From Oceanimonas aquatica (lineage in GTDB: Bacteria; Pseudomonadota; Gammaproteobacteria; Enterobacterales; Aeromonadaceae), in the NCBI RefSeq assembly GCF_030732065.1, contig NZ_JAVBHX010000004.1:124001-188000 (forward strand): a DNA stretch of 64,000 bases, read 5' to 3'. Below are positions 27,265 to 35,077 of this stretch, piece by piece (within the stretch, counting starts at the first letter, position 1; each line of letters starts with the position of its first letter). The notes beneath the pieces were generated by a model. It made no database searches. It was given only the letters and a program-made list of their open reading frames with translations, and was not told where the DNA came from. A program made the position numbers and the translations under genes.

Positions 27265-28659
27265 ATGATCCCGCTTTCAGGAAAGTACCCGCTGGTATTG
27301 GCCGGCATAGTGTTTTTATCCGGGTGTACCACCATTCACCAGAAGAACAAGTTTGGTGATTTCGATCAGGCCCTGGCCGACGGACGCAGTCTGGATGCGC
27401 TCGCCATTGCCGAACAGCATTCGGGGCTGAATGAACAGGGGGAAGCCGATGACCTGCTGTGGTCATTACAGGCCGCCAGCCTGATGCGTCAGGAAAAAAT
27501 CTACGACAAGTCCACCAGTCTGTTTGATCAGGCCGAAAACGGCATGAAGGACGAAGACACCAAGCATATTCTGATGCAGGGGGTTGAGCTGGCGGGCTCC
27601 ATGCTGGTGAACGACAGCATTACCAGTTATCACCAGACCCAGTATGACGGCGTCATGCTCAACGCCTACAAGGCGATGAACTTCATGGCCCAGGGCGACT
27701 ACGCCAACGCCCGCATTGAATGGAACCGTACCGAAGACCGTCAGCGCCGGGCGGCCGAACATTTCGCCGCAAAAATTGCCGCTCAGGAAGAAGAGCTGGC
27801 CCAGGAAGAAGAAAAGGTCGATCAGGACAACGTTAACCGCACCCTGGAAGTGGCCGATCCCCTGCTGGCCGAGCAGGGCGTGGATCTCTCCCAGTGGCAG
27901 GCCTACGACGGTTACGTGAACCCCTTTGCCACCTACCTGCATGGCCTGTATTTCATGCTCAAGGCCCAGGACAAAAGCGATTTCAGCAAGGCTCACGCCA
28001 GCTTCAAGCGGGTATACGGCCTGACCAAGCATGCGGATGTCAAAACCGACATGAACATGGCCAATGCCCTGCGCCGTGGTCAGTCCATGAAGCGCCAGAA
28101 ACCCACGGTCTGGGTGGTGTTTGAAAATGGCCTGGCCAGCAAAAAGGAAGAATTCCGCATCGACCTGCCGCTGTTTGTGTTTACCTCCAACGTCAGTTAC
28201 AGCGGTATTGCCCTGCCCAAGCTGGTGGAGCGTGACGCCGCCTTTTCCAACCTGCAGGTGGGGCCGGTTAAGACCCGTCCGCTGGCCAGCATGGACCGCA
28301 TTATTCAGGCCGAATTCAAATCCGAGTTTCCCTTTATCCTCACCCGCGAAATCATTCGCGCCACGCTTAAAACCGTGGCCCAGAAACAGCTGCAGGATCA
28401 AAACCAGCTGCTGGGCCTGGCCGCTGGCCTGACTCAGGCCGCCACCACAGGTGCCGATATTCGCCACTGGAGCGCCCTGCCCAAGGAATGGCAGCTGGCG
28501 CGGGTGCAGCGCCCCTCCAACGGCAAGCTGAACATCAAGGTGGCCGAACTGGAGCAACCGCTGAAGGTCACGCTGGATCCGGAAAGCCGTTTTCACCTGG
28601 TGTATGTGAAGGCTACCTCGCCCTTGCAGCAACCTCAGGTTGAAGTGATGAATCTGTAA
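27265..28659 (+). CDS. COG3014-like outer-membrane lipoprotein
   Basis: This 464-residue protein has a lipoprotein signal peptide; the lipobox LSGC puts the acylated Cys at residue 21. It continues with TPR-like helical repeats (DFDQALADGRSLDALAIAEQH; AYKAMNFMAQGDYANARIEWNR), a Glu-rich coiled-coil near 165-195, and a beta-rich C-terminal half. GGAAG is 7 bases before the ATG. It is the first of four same-strand genes, all exported or lipidated. From memory it resembles COG3014 proteins found beside LpoB- and CsgG-like genes. The function is unknown; a periplasmic scaffold role is inferred from the repeats. Confidence 0.8.
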   Translation: MIPLSGKYPLVLAGIVFLSGCTTIHQKNKFGDFDQALADGRSLDALAIAEQHSGLNEQGEADDLLWSLQAASLMRQEKIYDKSTSLFDQAENGMKDEDTKHILMQGVELAGSMLVNDSITSYHQTQYDGVMLNAYKAMNFMAQGDYANARIEWNRTEDRQRRAAEHFAAKIAAQEEELAQEEEKVDQDNVNRTLEVADPLLAEQGVDLSQWQAYDGYVNPFATYLHGLYFMLKAQDKSDFSKAHASFKRVYGLTKHADVKTDMNMANALRRGQSMKRQKPTVWVVFENGLASKKEEFRIDLPLFVFTSNVSYSGIALPKLVERDAAFSNLQVGPVKTRPLASMDRIIQAEFKSEFPFILTREIIRATLKTVAQKQLQDQNQLLGLAAGLTQAATTGADIRHWSALPKEWQLARVQRPSNGKLNIKVAELEQPLKVTLDPESRFHLVYVKATSPLQQPQVEVMNL

Positions 28660-28684
28660 CAGACACGAAAAAAGAGAGAGCGCA

Positions 28685-29293
28685 ATGAAAAAACAACTTT
28701 CCGCGGTGATCCTGATGGCGGCCCTGTCCGGCTGTGCCCCCACCGCCCACTATGTGAATCCGGGTCAGGACCAGACCGTAGTAATGGGACTGGACTACAA
28801 GGATTTTGAAAGCGCCGCCTCCCAGGCGGTGGACGACATGGTGGCAAGCCCCTTGCTGGTACACCCCAAGGCGGCTCAGGGCGGTCGCTACGTGATGGCG
28901 GTATCGTCCATGATCAACGACACCACCCAGCGCATCGACACCGATCAGCTCACCAAGAAAATTCGTGTCAGTTTGCTGCAAAGCGGCAAGTTCATTACCA
29001 CCACCGCCATTGGCCTTAACGGCCCGGAAGACGCCATGACCCAGCAGGTGCGTCAGCTGCGCAACTCGTCCATGGTCAAGCGCAGCACCGTCAAGAAAAA
29101 CAACAAGGTGATTGCCCCCGACTTCAGCCTGAGCGGCAAGATCATTCAGCGTAACAACCGGGTGGACCGCCGTACCCAGCAGTCCGACTACTACTTCCAG
29201 CTGACCCTGACCAACCTGGAAAACGGGCTGGCCTACTGGGAAGGGGAGTACCCCATCATCAAGCGCGGCGATAACCGCACCGTTACCTGGTAA
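28685..29293 (+). CDS. LpoB-like outer-membrane lipoprotein
   Basis: The protein has 202 residues with lipobox LSGC (Cys17). The body has a CsgG/TolB-N-like alpha-beta pattern as in LpoB, the outer-membrane lipoprotein that activates penicillin-binding protein PBP1b in E. coli: GLDYKDFESAASQAVDDMVASPLL, GRYVMAVSSMINDTTQRIDTDQL, SLLQSGKFITT, DFSLSGKIIQ. The Pro-rich linker of true LpoB is absent. It is 25 bases downstream of the COG3014-like gene, with GAGAG before the ATG. It could regulate peptidoglycan synthesis, or be part of a secretion or assembly complex together with the CsgG-like protein two genes downstream. The family is fairly clear but the role is inferred. Confidence 0.8.
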   Translation: MKKQLSAVILMAALSGCAPTAHYVNPGQDQTVVMGLDYKDFESAASQAVDDMVASPLLVHPKAAQGGRYVMAVSSMINDTTQRIDTDQLTKKIRVSLLQSGKFITTTAIGLNGPEDAMTQQVRQLRNSSMVKRSTVKKNNKVIAPDFSLSGKIIQRNNRVDRRTQQSDYYFQLTLTNLENGLAYWEGEYPIIKRGDNRTVTW

Positions 29294-29297
29294 CTGC

Positions 29298-29325
29298 ACG
29301 GGGTCTGGCGACCCCGTTGTTTTTA
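29298..29325 (+). terminator. Intra-operon terminator/attenuator
   Basis: The perfect 8-bp stem ACGGGGTC/GACCCCGT with a TGGC loop is followed by TGTTTTTA. It probably reduces transcription into the two downstream genes. Confidence 0.6.
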
Positions 29326-29338
29326 GGGAAGAAACACC

Positions 29339-30769
29339 ATGAAAAAACACTATCTGGCAGCCTCGCTGCTGTTGGCCCTGGCCCCGGCTGCTCACGGCCA
29401 GAATGCCCCGGCGCCGGCCAATGCGCCCGCGCCGGTGACCGCACCGGCTCCTGCCACCGAGGTGGCTGATGAGCCGGCGGCCCCGGCCCAGACCGAGCTG
29501 GAAATCGTCAAGTCCGCCGAGCAGGGCATCGACAACGCGCATCTGCATGTGACCGAGCAGGCCAGCAAATACGTGCGCGAGCGCAAGGCTGCCTATCAGC
29601 GGCAGGGCCGTGGTCAGGAAGTCTTTCTGCAATTCGGGGTGGCCGATGTGTCCCGCCAGCCCACTTCACCGGACTGGGCCGATGCCCGCAGCATTGCCTA
29701 TCTGCAGGCTCAGACCAAGGCCCGGGAAGCCCTGATCAAGGAGCTGTATATCAGCATTTCTTCCGAGGTGATGCGTGAAGCGTTCCGTACCAATCAGGAG
29801 CCGGAGTTTACTCCGGAAGAGCTGCAGAACAGCGGCAAGCTCGAAGCCATGCTCGACAAGGTGGTGGCAGTGGCCGATGCCTCTCTCGACAAAAAGCTGG
29901 TGGAGCTGGGCGTGGATCCACAGGAGTTTAATGCCGCGCCGCCTTCCAAGCGCAAGCTGATGATGCGCAAGGCCATCAGCCGTACTGTGGAAACCCAGTC
30001 CCGGGGCGAAATCAGCGGTGCCATGATCATTCGTACCTTTGAAATCACCGACACCAACGGCAACACCTCGGTGGCGGCGGTGCTGTCCACCTCCAACAAG
30101 ATGAAAAACGTGCTGGCGTCCCTGCGCCAGAGCAAGGGCCATGTGCAGCCGGAGCCGGAAAAGCGCGGCGTCAATCTGGATAACTTCCTCGAGTCCAACA
30201 AGGCCAACCTGATGTACGAATATGGCGTCCGGCTGATGCGGGACGAGCAGGGTTACCCCATGCTGGTGTCGTTCGGCATGGCGGGCAACGACTGCAACCC
30301 GGTGGACTATGAAGAGTGCAACGACAACCGGGACTTTTCCTTTATCGAGGCCGAGCAGGACGCCTATGCCCATATCGCCGAGGCTTATAACCTCTATGGC
30401 AGCGTTAATGCCGAGGTCAGCAAGGGCCAGGTGCGGGAGAGAAACGCCACCCTGACCAAAACCGATGCCGGTGAAGAAACCGTGGAAGAGCTGACCACCA
30501 AGCTGCTCAAGGAAACCCGGCAGATGTCGCGCATGAGCTCCTCTGTGCAGGGCCTGGTGGGGCTGGAAGTGGCCAAGCGCTGGACTCACAAACACCCCAC
30601 TTCCGATCGTGAAATCAACGGTGTGGTGGTGGCCTGGCATCCTCAGAAAGAGCAGGCCATGCGTACCTTCAAGGCCGGCAAGGTGCCCGGGCAGAAAGGC
30701 GCGGCCGGTTATCAGGGGGGCAGCAACCAGGGTGCCAGCATGGACATGATGGACGTGGCGGACTTCTGA
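29339..30769 (+). CDS. Secreted DUF6844-like protein of an envelope cassette
   Basis: The gene encodes 476 residues with a clear signal peptide (MKKHYLAASLLLALAPAAHG). An Ala-Pro low-complexity linker follows to about residue 55, then a large soluble domain of alternating helices and strands. Recognisable blocks are FLQFGVADVSRQPTSPDW and SRGEISGAMIIRTFEI. A Cys pair (NDCNPVDYEEC) probably forms a disulfide. From memory it resembles DUF6844. The Ala-Pro linker suggests the domain reaches across periplasm or peptidoglycan. GGAAG precedes the ATG and the CsgG-like gene starts 10 bases after the stop. The function is unknown; co-occurrence with LpoB-like and CsgG-like partners points to a joint envelope complex. 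Confidence 0.78.
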   Translation: MKKHYLAASLLLALAPAAHGQNAPAPANAPAPVTAPAPATEVADEPAAPAQTELEIVKSAEQGIDNAHLHVTEQASKYVRERKAAYQRQGRGQEVFLQFGVADVSRQPTSPDWADARSIAYLQAQTKAREALIKELYISISSEVMREAFRTNQEPEFTPEELQNSGKLEAMLDKVVAVADASLDKKLVELGVDPQEFNAAPPSKRKLMMRKAISRTVETQSRGEISGAMIIRTFEITDTNGNTSVAAVLSTSNKMKNVLASLRQSKGHVQPEPEKRGVNLDNFLESNKANLMYEYGVRLMRDEQGYPMLVSFGMAGNDCNPVDYEECNDNRDFSFIEAEQDAYAHIAEAYNLYGSVNAEVSKGQVRERNATLTKTDAGEETVEELTTKLLKETRQMSRMSSSVQGLVGLEVAKRWTHKHPTSDREINGVVVAWHPQKEQAMRTFKAGKVPGQKGAAGYQGGSNQGASMDMMDVADF

Positions 30770-30779
30770 GGAGCAAAGC

Positions 30780-31967
30780 ATGAAAACATGGTTGCTGGCA
30801 GCCCTGCTGCCATTGTGTCTGCTGGCGGGTATCGCCCGGGCCGACGTGACCCCGGTGCAGGTTACCGGCCATGGCGTGACCGAGCAGCTGGCGGTGGAAA
30901 ATGCCCTGGTGGAAGCGGTACGTCAGGTGAACGGCGTTGACATCAACAGCTCGCAGCAGGTTGAACAGCTGCTGCACAAGAAAAACGGCGAGACCGAAAG
31001 CCTGACCCACACTCAGCGGGACGGTCGTATGGCCGCCAAGGGCATGGTGGACAGCTACCAGATGCTGTCGCAGCAGTGTGACGATGCCGGTTGCCGGGTG
31101 GAGCTGCATGTCAACGTGCTGCGCTACAAGCCGGCGGGCATGTCCGCCGACAGCCGGCGCAAGCTGGCCGTGCTGCCGTTTAAGGGCCGCCATGGTGCCA
31201 CCTTCAGCCGGGATCTGCAGGACCTCTACACCCAGAGCCGCCGTTTTGCGGTACTCGACCGGGAGCAGGATCAGGCCTACCAGAAAGAACGTCAGTTGTG
31301 GGAAAGCGATGACACCGCCCTCACCGAAAAGGCCCGCATGGGTCAGGTGCTGGGGCTGGATTACATGGTGGTGGGCAAGGTGGAACAGGCCGGCACCCGG
31401 CGCTGGTCCGAAACCGTGGCCCTGACCGGCGAGGTTAATCACTATGCCCGCAGTGCCCTCAAGGTGCGCTATCAGATCATCGAGGTGCCCACCCGACAGG
31501 TGAAGTGGTCCGATACCGTCAGCCTGAACGCCAGCAACGGCAACCTGAATGGCCTGATCAACCAGGCGGTAAAGCAAATCTTTCAGGAGTCGATGGACAA
31601 CATCTATCCACTGCGGGTGATCGGTGTGACCGGCGACAGAGTGATCATCAATCAGGGCGGCAAGACCCTGAAGTCCGGCAGCTACTTTACCGTGTACAGC
31701 CTGGGTGAAAAGCTGGTGGATCCCTACACCGGCGAGGTGCTGGGCCAGGATGAAGAGGCCATTGGCAAGATCCGCATTACCACGGTCAAGCCCAAGATGG
31801 CCTACGCCAGAGTGGTGGAAGGGGAAGCCGGCCTGGTGCAAAAAGGCCAGATAGTGCGTCCTGCCAAGGCGCCGGCGCGCAAACCGGCGCCGCGCAAGAG
31901 CTCAGCCAGCCGGGCCCCGGCCCGTGAGAGCACGCAAACCGCCGAGGGCGGTGGCGTGATCCTCTGA
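30780..31967 (+). CDS. CsgG/FlgT-like secreted protein
   Basis: The protein has 395 residues with a signal peptide (MKTWLLAALLPLCLLAGIARA). Residues 22-110 resemble the FlgT N-terminal domain (VTEQLAVENALVEAVRQVNG). About 120-260 is a CsgG-like nucleotide-like fold (RKLAVLPFKGRHGATFSRDLQDL; LGLDYMVVGKVEQ; RYQIIEVPTRQVKWSDTVSLN). The region 275-360 is a beta-barrel/SH3-like domain (DRVIINQGGKTLKSGSYFTVYSLGE), as in FlgT. The C-terminus is a Lys/Pro/Ala-rich tail. There is no lipobox, unlike CsgG of the curli system, so an outer-membrane pore is less certain. GAGGAG precedes the ATG. It is the last gene of the four-gene cassette. Confidence 0.8.
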   Translation: MKTWLLAALLPLCLLAGIARADVTPVQVTGHGVTEQLAVENALVEAVRQVNGVDINSSQQVEQLLHKKNGETESLTHTQRDGRMAAKGMVDSYQMLSQQCDDAGCRVELHVNVLRYKPAGMSADSRRKLAVLPFKGRHGATFSRDLQDLYTQSRRFAVLDREQDQAYQKERQLWESDDTALTEKARMGQVLGLDYMVVGKVEQAGTRRWSETVALTGEVNHYARSALKVRYQIIEVPTRQVKWSDTVSLNASNGNLNGLINQAVKQIFQESMDNIYPLRVIGVTGDRVIINQGGKTLKSGSYFTVYSLGEKLVDPYTGEVLGQDEEAIGKIRITTVKPKMAYARVVEGEAGLVQKGQIVRPAKAPARKPAPRKSSASRAPARESTQTAEGGGVIL

Positions 31968-31971
31968 GTTT

Positions 31972-32006
31972 TTGAGTCTGGCTCAGTGGTTTTGAGCCAG
32001 GCTCAA
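31972..32006. terminator. Hairpin between convergent CsgG-like gene and coaE
   Basis: A 14-bp stem with one G-T pair (TTGAGTCTGGCTCA with TGAGCCAGGCTCAA) overlaps the last coaE codons. Only short T tracts are present. Confidence 0.5.
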
Positions 32007-32588
32007 GTACTGCCGGTGCAGCCTTGACACTTCTTGTAACAGCCCCGCCTTGTCGGGGCTGTTGTTGTTGATAACGTCGTCGGCGGCGGCCTGGCGCTGT
32101 TCCCGGCTGGCCTGAGCGGCCATGATGGCACGAATTTGGGCTTCAACGGCCTGATCCCGCTTGACCGTGCGCGCAAGCTGAACCTCTGGGCTGACGTCCA
32201 CCACCAGTACCCGGTTGCACAGGCCGGTGAGGTTATTTTCCACCAGCAGAGGCACCACCAGCAGGCAGTAAGGGGAGGTGCTGGCAGCGCAGGCGGCCAC
32301 CATGCGCTCACGGATCACCGGATGCAGCAGGGCGTTGAGCCAGTCCTTTTCCTGTGGGTTGTCAAACACGCGGGCTCGCAGGGCGCGCCGGTCGAGCTCG
32401 CCACTTTCAGTTATCACCTCAGGACCAAAGTGTTCGGCAATGGCCGCCAGCGCCGGCTCGCCGGGGGCGACCACCTCACGGGCGATAATGTCCGCATCGA
32501 TAATGTCCACGCCCTGGGCGGCAAACAGCTCGGCCACCGTGCTTTTGCCGCTGCCGATGCCGCCGGTCAGGCCCACCACATAACTCAT
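31983..32588 (-). CDS. coaE: Dephospho-CoA kinase
   Basis: CoaE phosphorylates dephospho-CoA, the last step of coenzyme A synthesis. The 201-residue protein starts MSYVVGLTGGIGSGKSTVAELF, with the P-loop GGIGSGKS at residues 9-16, then DIIDADIIAREV and the CoA-binding LLVVPLLVENNL. I chose the ATG at 32588, with GGAG upstream and an ATGA overlap with the pilD stop, which gives the family length. Translational coupling to pilD is therefore likely. This pilD-coaE order is common in gammaproteobacteria. Confidence 0.95.
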   Translation of the reverse strand: MSYVVGLTGGIGSGKSTVAELFAAQGVDIIDADIIAREVVAPGEPALAAIAEHFGPEVITESGELDRRALRARVFDNPQEKDWLNALLHPVIRERMVAACAASTSPYCLLVVPLLVENNLTGLCNRVLVVDVSPEVQLARTVKRDQAVEAQIRAIMAAQASREQRQAAADDVINNNSPDKAGLLQEVSRLHRQYLSLAQNH

Positions 32589-33439
32589 AACGCAATGCTC
32601 CAGTAAAGATTCACTACCTCGGTGCCCCACATCAGGTAACACCAGCCCCCCAGTGCCAGGGCCGGGCCAAAGGGCAGCACTCTGTCTTCGCCCAGGCGGC
32701 GCAGGGCCATCAGCCCCAGCCCCAGGGCGGCGCCGGTAAATGAAGCCAGCAGCAGTACCGGCAGCAGGCTTTGCCAGCCAAACCAGGCGCCGATGGCGGC
32801 CAGCAGCTTGAAGTCGCCATAGCCCATGCCTTCCTTGCCGGTGGCCAGTTTAAACAGCCAGTACAGGCTCCACAAAATGCCGTAGCCGGCGGCGGCGCCG
32901 ATCACAGCAGACTGCAGCGACACGAACAGCTCACCCACGTTGAGCAGCAGGCCCAGCCACAGCAGCGGCAGGGTGAGATCGTCGGGCAGCAAAAGGTGAT
33001 CGAGATCGATCAGGGTCATGCACAGCAGCAGCCAGCTGAAGACCAGCGCCGCCAGCAGCTGAGGGCCGAGGCCAAAGCGCCACAGGGCCAGGCCGGCAAT
33101 TAGCGCCGAGGCCAGTTCTACCAGCGGGTAGCGTTTGGCGATGGGGGCGCTGCAATAGCGGCAGCGTCCTTTCAGCCACAGCCAGCTGAGCACGGGAATA
33201 TTGTCTTTGGCCGCCAGCACATGCTGGCACTGGGGGCAGCGGGAGCGGGGCACGCACAGATTAAAGGGCGCCTCGTCGGTCACCGGCTGATCGTTCAGCC
33301 CGGCGCATTCCCGTTGCCACTCCCGCTGCATCATCAGCGGCAGCCGGTGGATTACCACATTGAGAAAGCTGCCCACCAGCAGGCCGAGCAGGGGGAGAAC
33401 AATATAAAGCAGAGTGGTATTGTCGAGCAGTTGGGTCAT
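32585..33439 (-). CDS. pilD: Type IV prepilin peptidase/N-methyltransferase PilD
   Basis: PilD cleaves and N-methylates prepilins such as PilA. This 284-residue integral membrane protein has an N-terminal domain with the zinc-binding tetracysteine motif (CPQC ... CRYC, near residues 71-100). The aspartyl protease motif GYGDFKLL, the family GxGD, is near residue 209, with another Asp in TLIDLDHLLLPDDL. About eight hydrophobic helices are visible. It is separated from pilC by 386 bases that hold a dispersed repeat, so pilD and coaE may have their own promoter. Confidence 0.96.
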   Translation of the reverse strand: MTQLLDNTTLLYIVLPLLGLLVGSFLNVVIHRLPLMMQREWQRECAGLNDQPVTDEAPFNLCVPRSRCPQCQHVLAAKDNIPVLSWLWLKGRCRYCSAPIAKRYPLVELASALIAGLALWRFGLGPQLLAALVFSWLLLCMTLIDLDHLLLPDDLTLPLLWLGLLLNVGELFVSLQSAVIGAAAGYGILWSLYWLFKLATGKEGMGYGDFKLLAAIGAWFGWQSLLPVLLLASFTGAALGLGLMALRRLGEDRVLPFGPALALGGWCYLMWGTEVVNLYWSIAL

Positions 33440-33486
33440 GAGGTTTCCAGTATTATTATTTTCTCTCGGCTTTCACCCGGCTTATC

Positions 33487-33802
33487 GTTGCAAATTGCTG
33501 GAGCGAAAGCAGTGCGAAGCGACAGCGCGGTTACGCTCCGCCGGCACGCTTCAAGCCCATCCATGGGGCGCTCAGCAAATGCCATCCCTGGCATTTGATG
33601 GCCGGCTCCGGTAATCCACGCTGCCGCTTCGTGATGTTGCGGAGCCGTCTGCAGAATACTGACAGTCAACTCGGTGCCTGACAAGGAGGGTAAAGGGTGT
33701 CTGCTTCGCCGTACCCTCTGCGCCAGGGAAGGCGCAGCGGAGCCCCCATGGAGGGGTTCACGGCGTGTCGGCGAAGTAGTGCCCTTTGTCCGACGAACTT
33801 GC
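33487..33802 (-). repeat. Dispersed palindromic repeat, copy 2 (full length)
   Basis: This fills most of the pilD-pilC gap and is the inverted counterpart of copy 1. Hairpins are CAAATGCCA/TGGCATTTG at 33576-33597 and CTGCGCC/GGCGCAG with loop AGGGAA at 33718-33737. The two arms resemble each other in opposite orientation, each with a CCATGG and a CGCCGRCACGC block. Frames inside it are not genes. Confidence 0.85.
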
Positions 33803-33825
33803 ATGGTCCAACAAACAAGCTGAGC

Positions 33826-35052
33826 TCAGCGTACCACGCTGCCCAGGTTAAAGATGGGAAGATACATGGCGATGACCAGGCCGCCAACCAGAACACCCAG
33901 TACCACCATGATCAGCGGTTCAATCAGGCTGGTGAGGCCGTCCACGGCGTCGTCCACTTCCCGCTCGTAGATGGTGGCCACCTTGTGCATCATGTCGTCA
34001 ATGGCGCCTGACTCCTCGCCGATCATCACCATCTGCACCACCATGTCCGGAAACAGGCCGGTGGCACGCATGGCAATGTTCATCTGCATGCCGGCAATCA
34101 CCTCGTCGCGCATCTGCACCACCGCCTGGCGGTAGACCACGTTGCCGGCGGCGCCGGCGGACGACAACAGGCCTTCCACCAATGGAATGCCGGCGGAAAA
34201 GGTAGTGGCCAGGGTGCGGGCAAAGCGGGCCAGGGCGGCCTTGTGCAGAATCTTGCCGACCACGGGCAGGCGCAGCACAAAGCGGTCGGTGGCATCGCGC
34301 ACCTTTTGCGAGTTGCGCCAGGCGCGCACGTACAGCCAGACGCTCACCGCCATGCCGGCCAGTATGTACAGCCAGTATTGCTGCAGCCAGCGCGACAGGT
34401 TGATCACCATCTGGGTAAACAGCGGCAGGGTGGCACCAAAGCCGGCGAAAATTTCCTCGAACTGCGGGATCACGAACAGCAGCAGTATGGCGGTGACCAC
34501 CAGGGCCACCAGAATTACCATGGCCGGGTAGAACATGGCCTTGCGAATTTTCGACTTGATGGCCTCGGCTTTTTCCCGGTAGATGGCGATGCGGTCAAAA
34601 ATATGTTCCAGCGCCCCGGTCTGCTCGCCGGAGTGCACCAGATCGCAGTAGAGATCGTCAAAGTGGCGCGGGTGCTTTTTCAGGGCATCGGACAGCGGCG
34701 TTCCCCCTTCCACATCGGCGGCCAGGGTGCCGGCCAGCTCGCGAATGCTGGATTTCTCGTAGGAGCGGGCGATGATCTGCAGGGTCTGCACCAGGGGCAC
34801 GCCGGCGCCCAGCATGGTGGCAATCTGCCGGGTGATGATGGCGATATCGGCGGGCTTGATGGCGTCCTTGTAGCGGGCCAGCACGCTCTGGCTTTTGCGT
34901 TTTACCTTGAGGGCGTTCACCCCCTGACGCTGCAGCTCGCGCTTGGCGGCCTTGACGTCGGCCGCCTGCACAAAGCCCGAGACCTTCTGCCCCTTGCGGT
35001 TAATGCCTTCCCACTTGTAGGGGTAAACCCGAAAGTCCTTTGCAGTTGCCAT
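33826..35052 (-). CDS. pilC: Type IV pilus inner-membrane platform protein PilC
   Basis: This 408-residue GspF/PilC-family protein has two homologous T2SF domains (about 70-195 and 275-400), each followed by hydrophobic helices (ILVALVVTAILLLFVIPQFEEIFAGFG near 170-195 and IMVVLGVLVGGLVIAMYLPIF near the C-terminus). It anchors the pilus machine in the inner membrane between PilB and PilA. Signature phrases are ADIAIITRQIATMLGAGVPLVQTL and PDMVVQMVMIGEESGAIDDMM. AGGAAGG precedes the ATG. It lies 25 bases after pilB. Confidence 0.96.
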   Translation of the reverse strand: MATAKDFRVYPYKWEGINRKGQKVSGFVQAADVKAAKRELQRQGVNALKVKRKSQSVLARYKDAIKPADIAIITRQIATMLGAGVPLVQTLQIIARSYEKSSIRELAGTLAADVEGGTPLSDALKKHPRHFDDLYCDLVHSGEQTGALEHIFDRIAIYREKAEAIKSKIRKAMFYPAMVILVALVVTAILLLFVIPQFEEIFAGFGATLPLFTQMVINLSRWLQQYWLYILAGMAVSVWLYVRAWRNSQKVRDATDRFVLRLPVVGKILHKAALARFARTLATTFSAGIPLVEGLLSSAGAAGNVVYRQAVVQMRDEVIAGMQMNIAMRATGLFPDMVVQMVMIGEESGAIDDMMHKVATIYEREVDDAVDGLTSLIEPLIMVVLGVLVGGLVIAMYLPIFNLGSVVR

Positions 35053-35077
35053 GGTGCCTTCCTGTTACCAATAAGCC

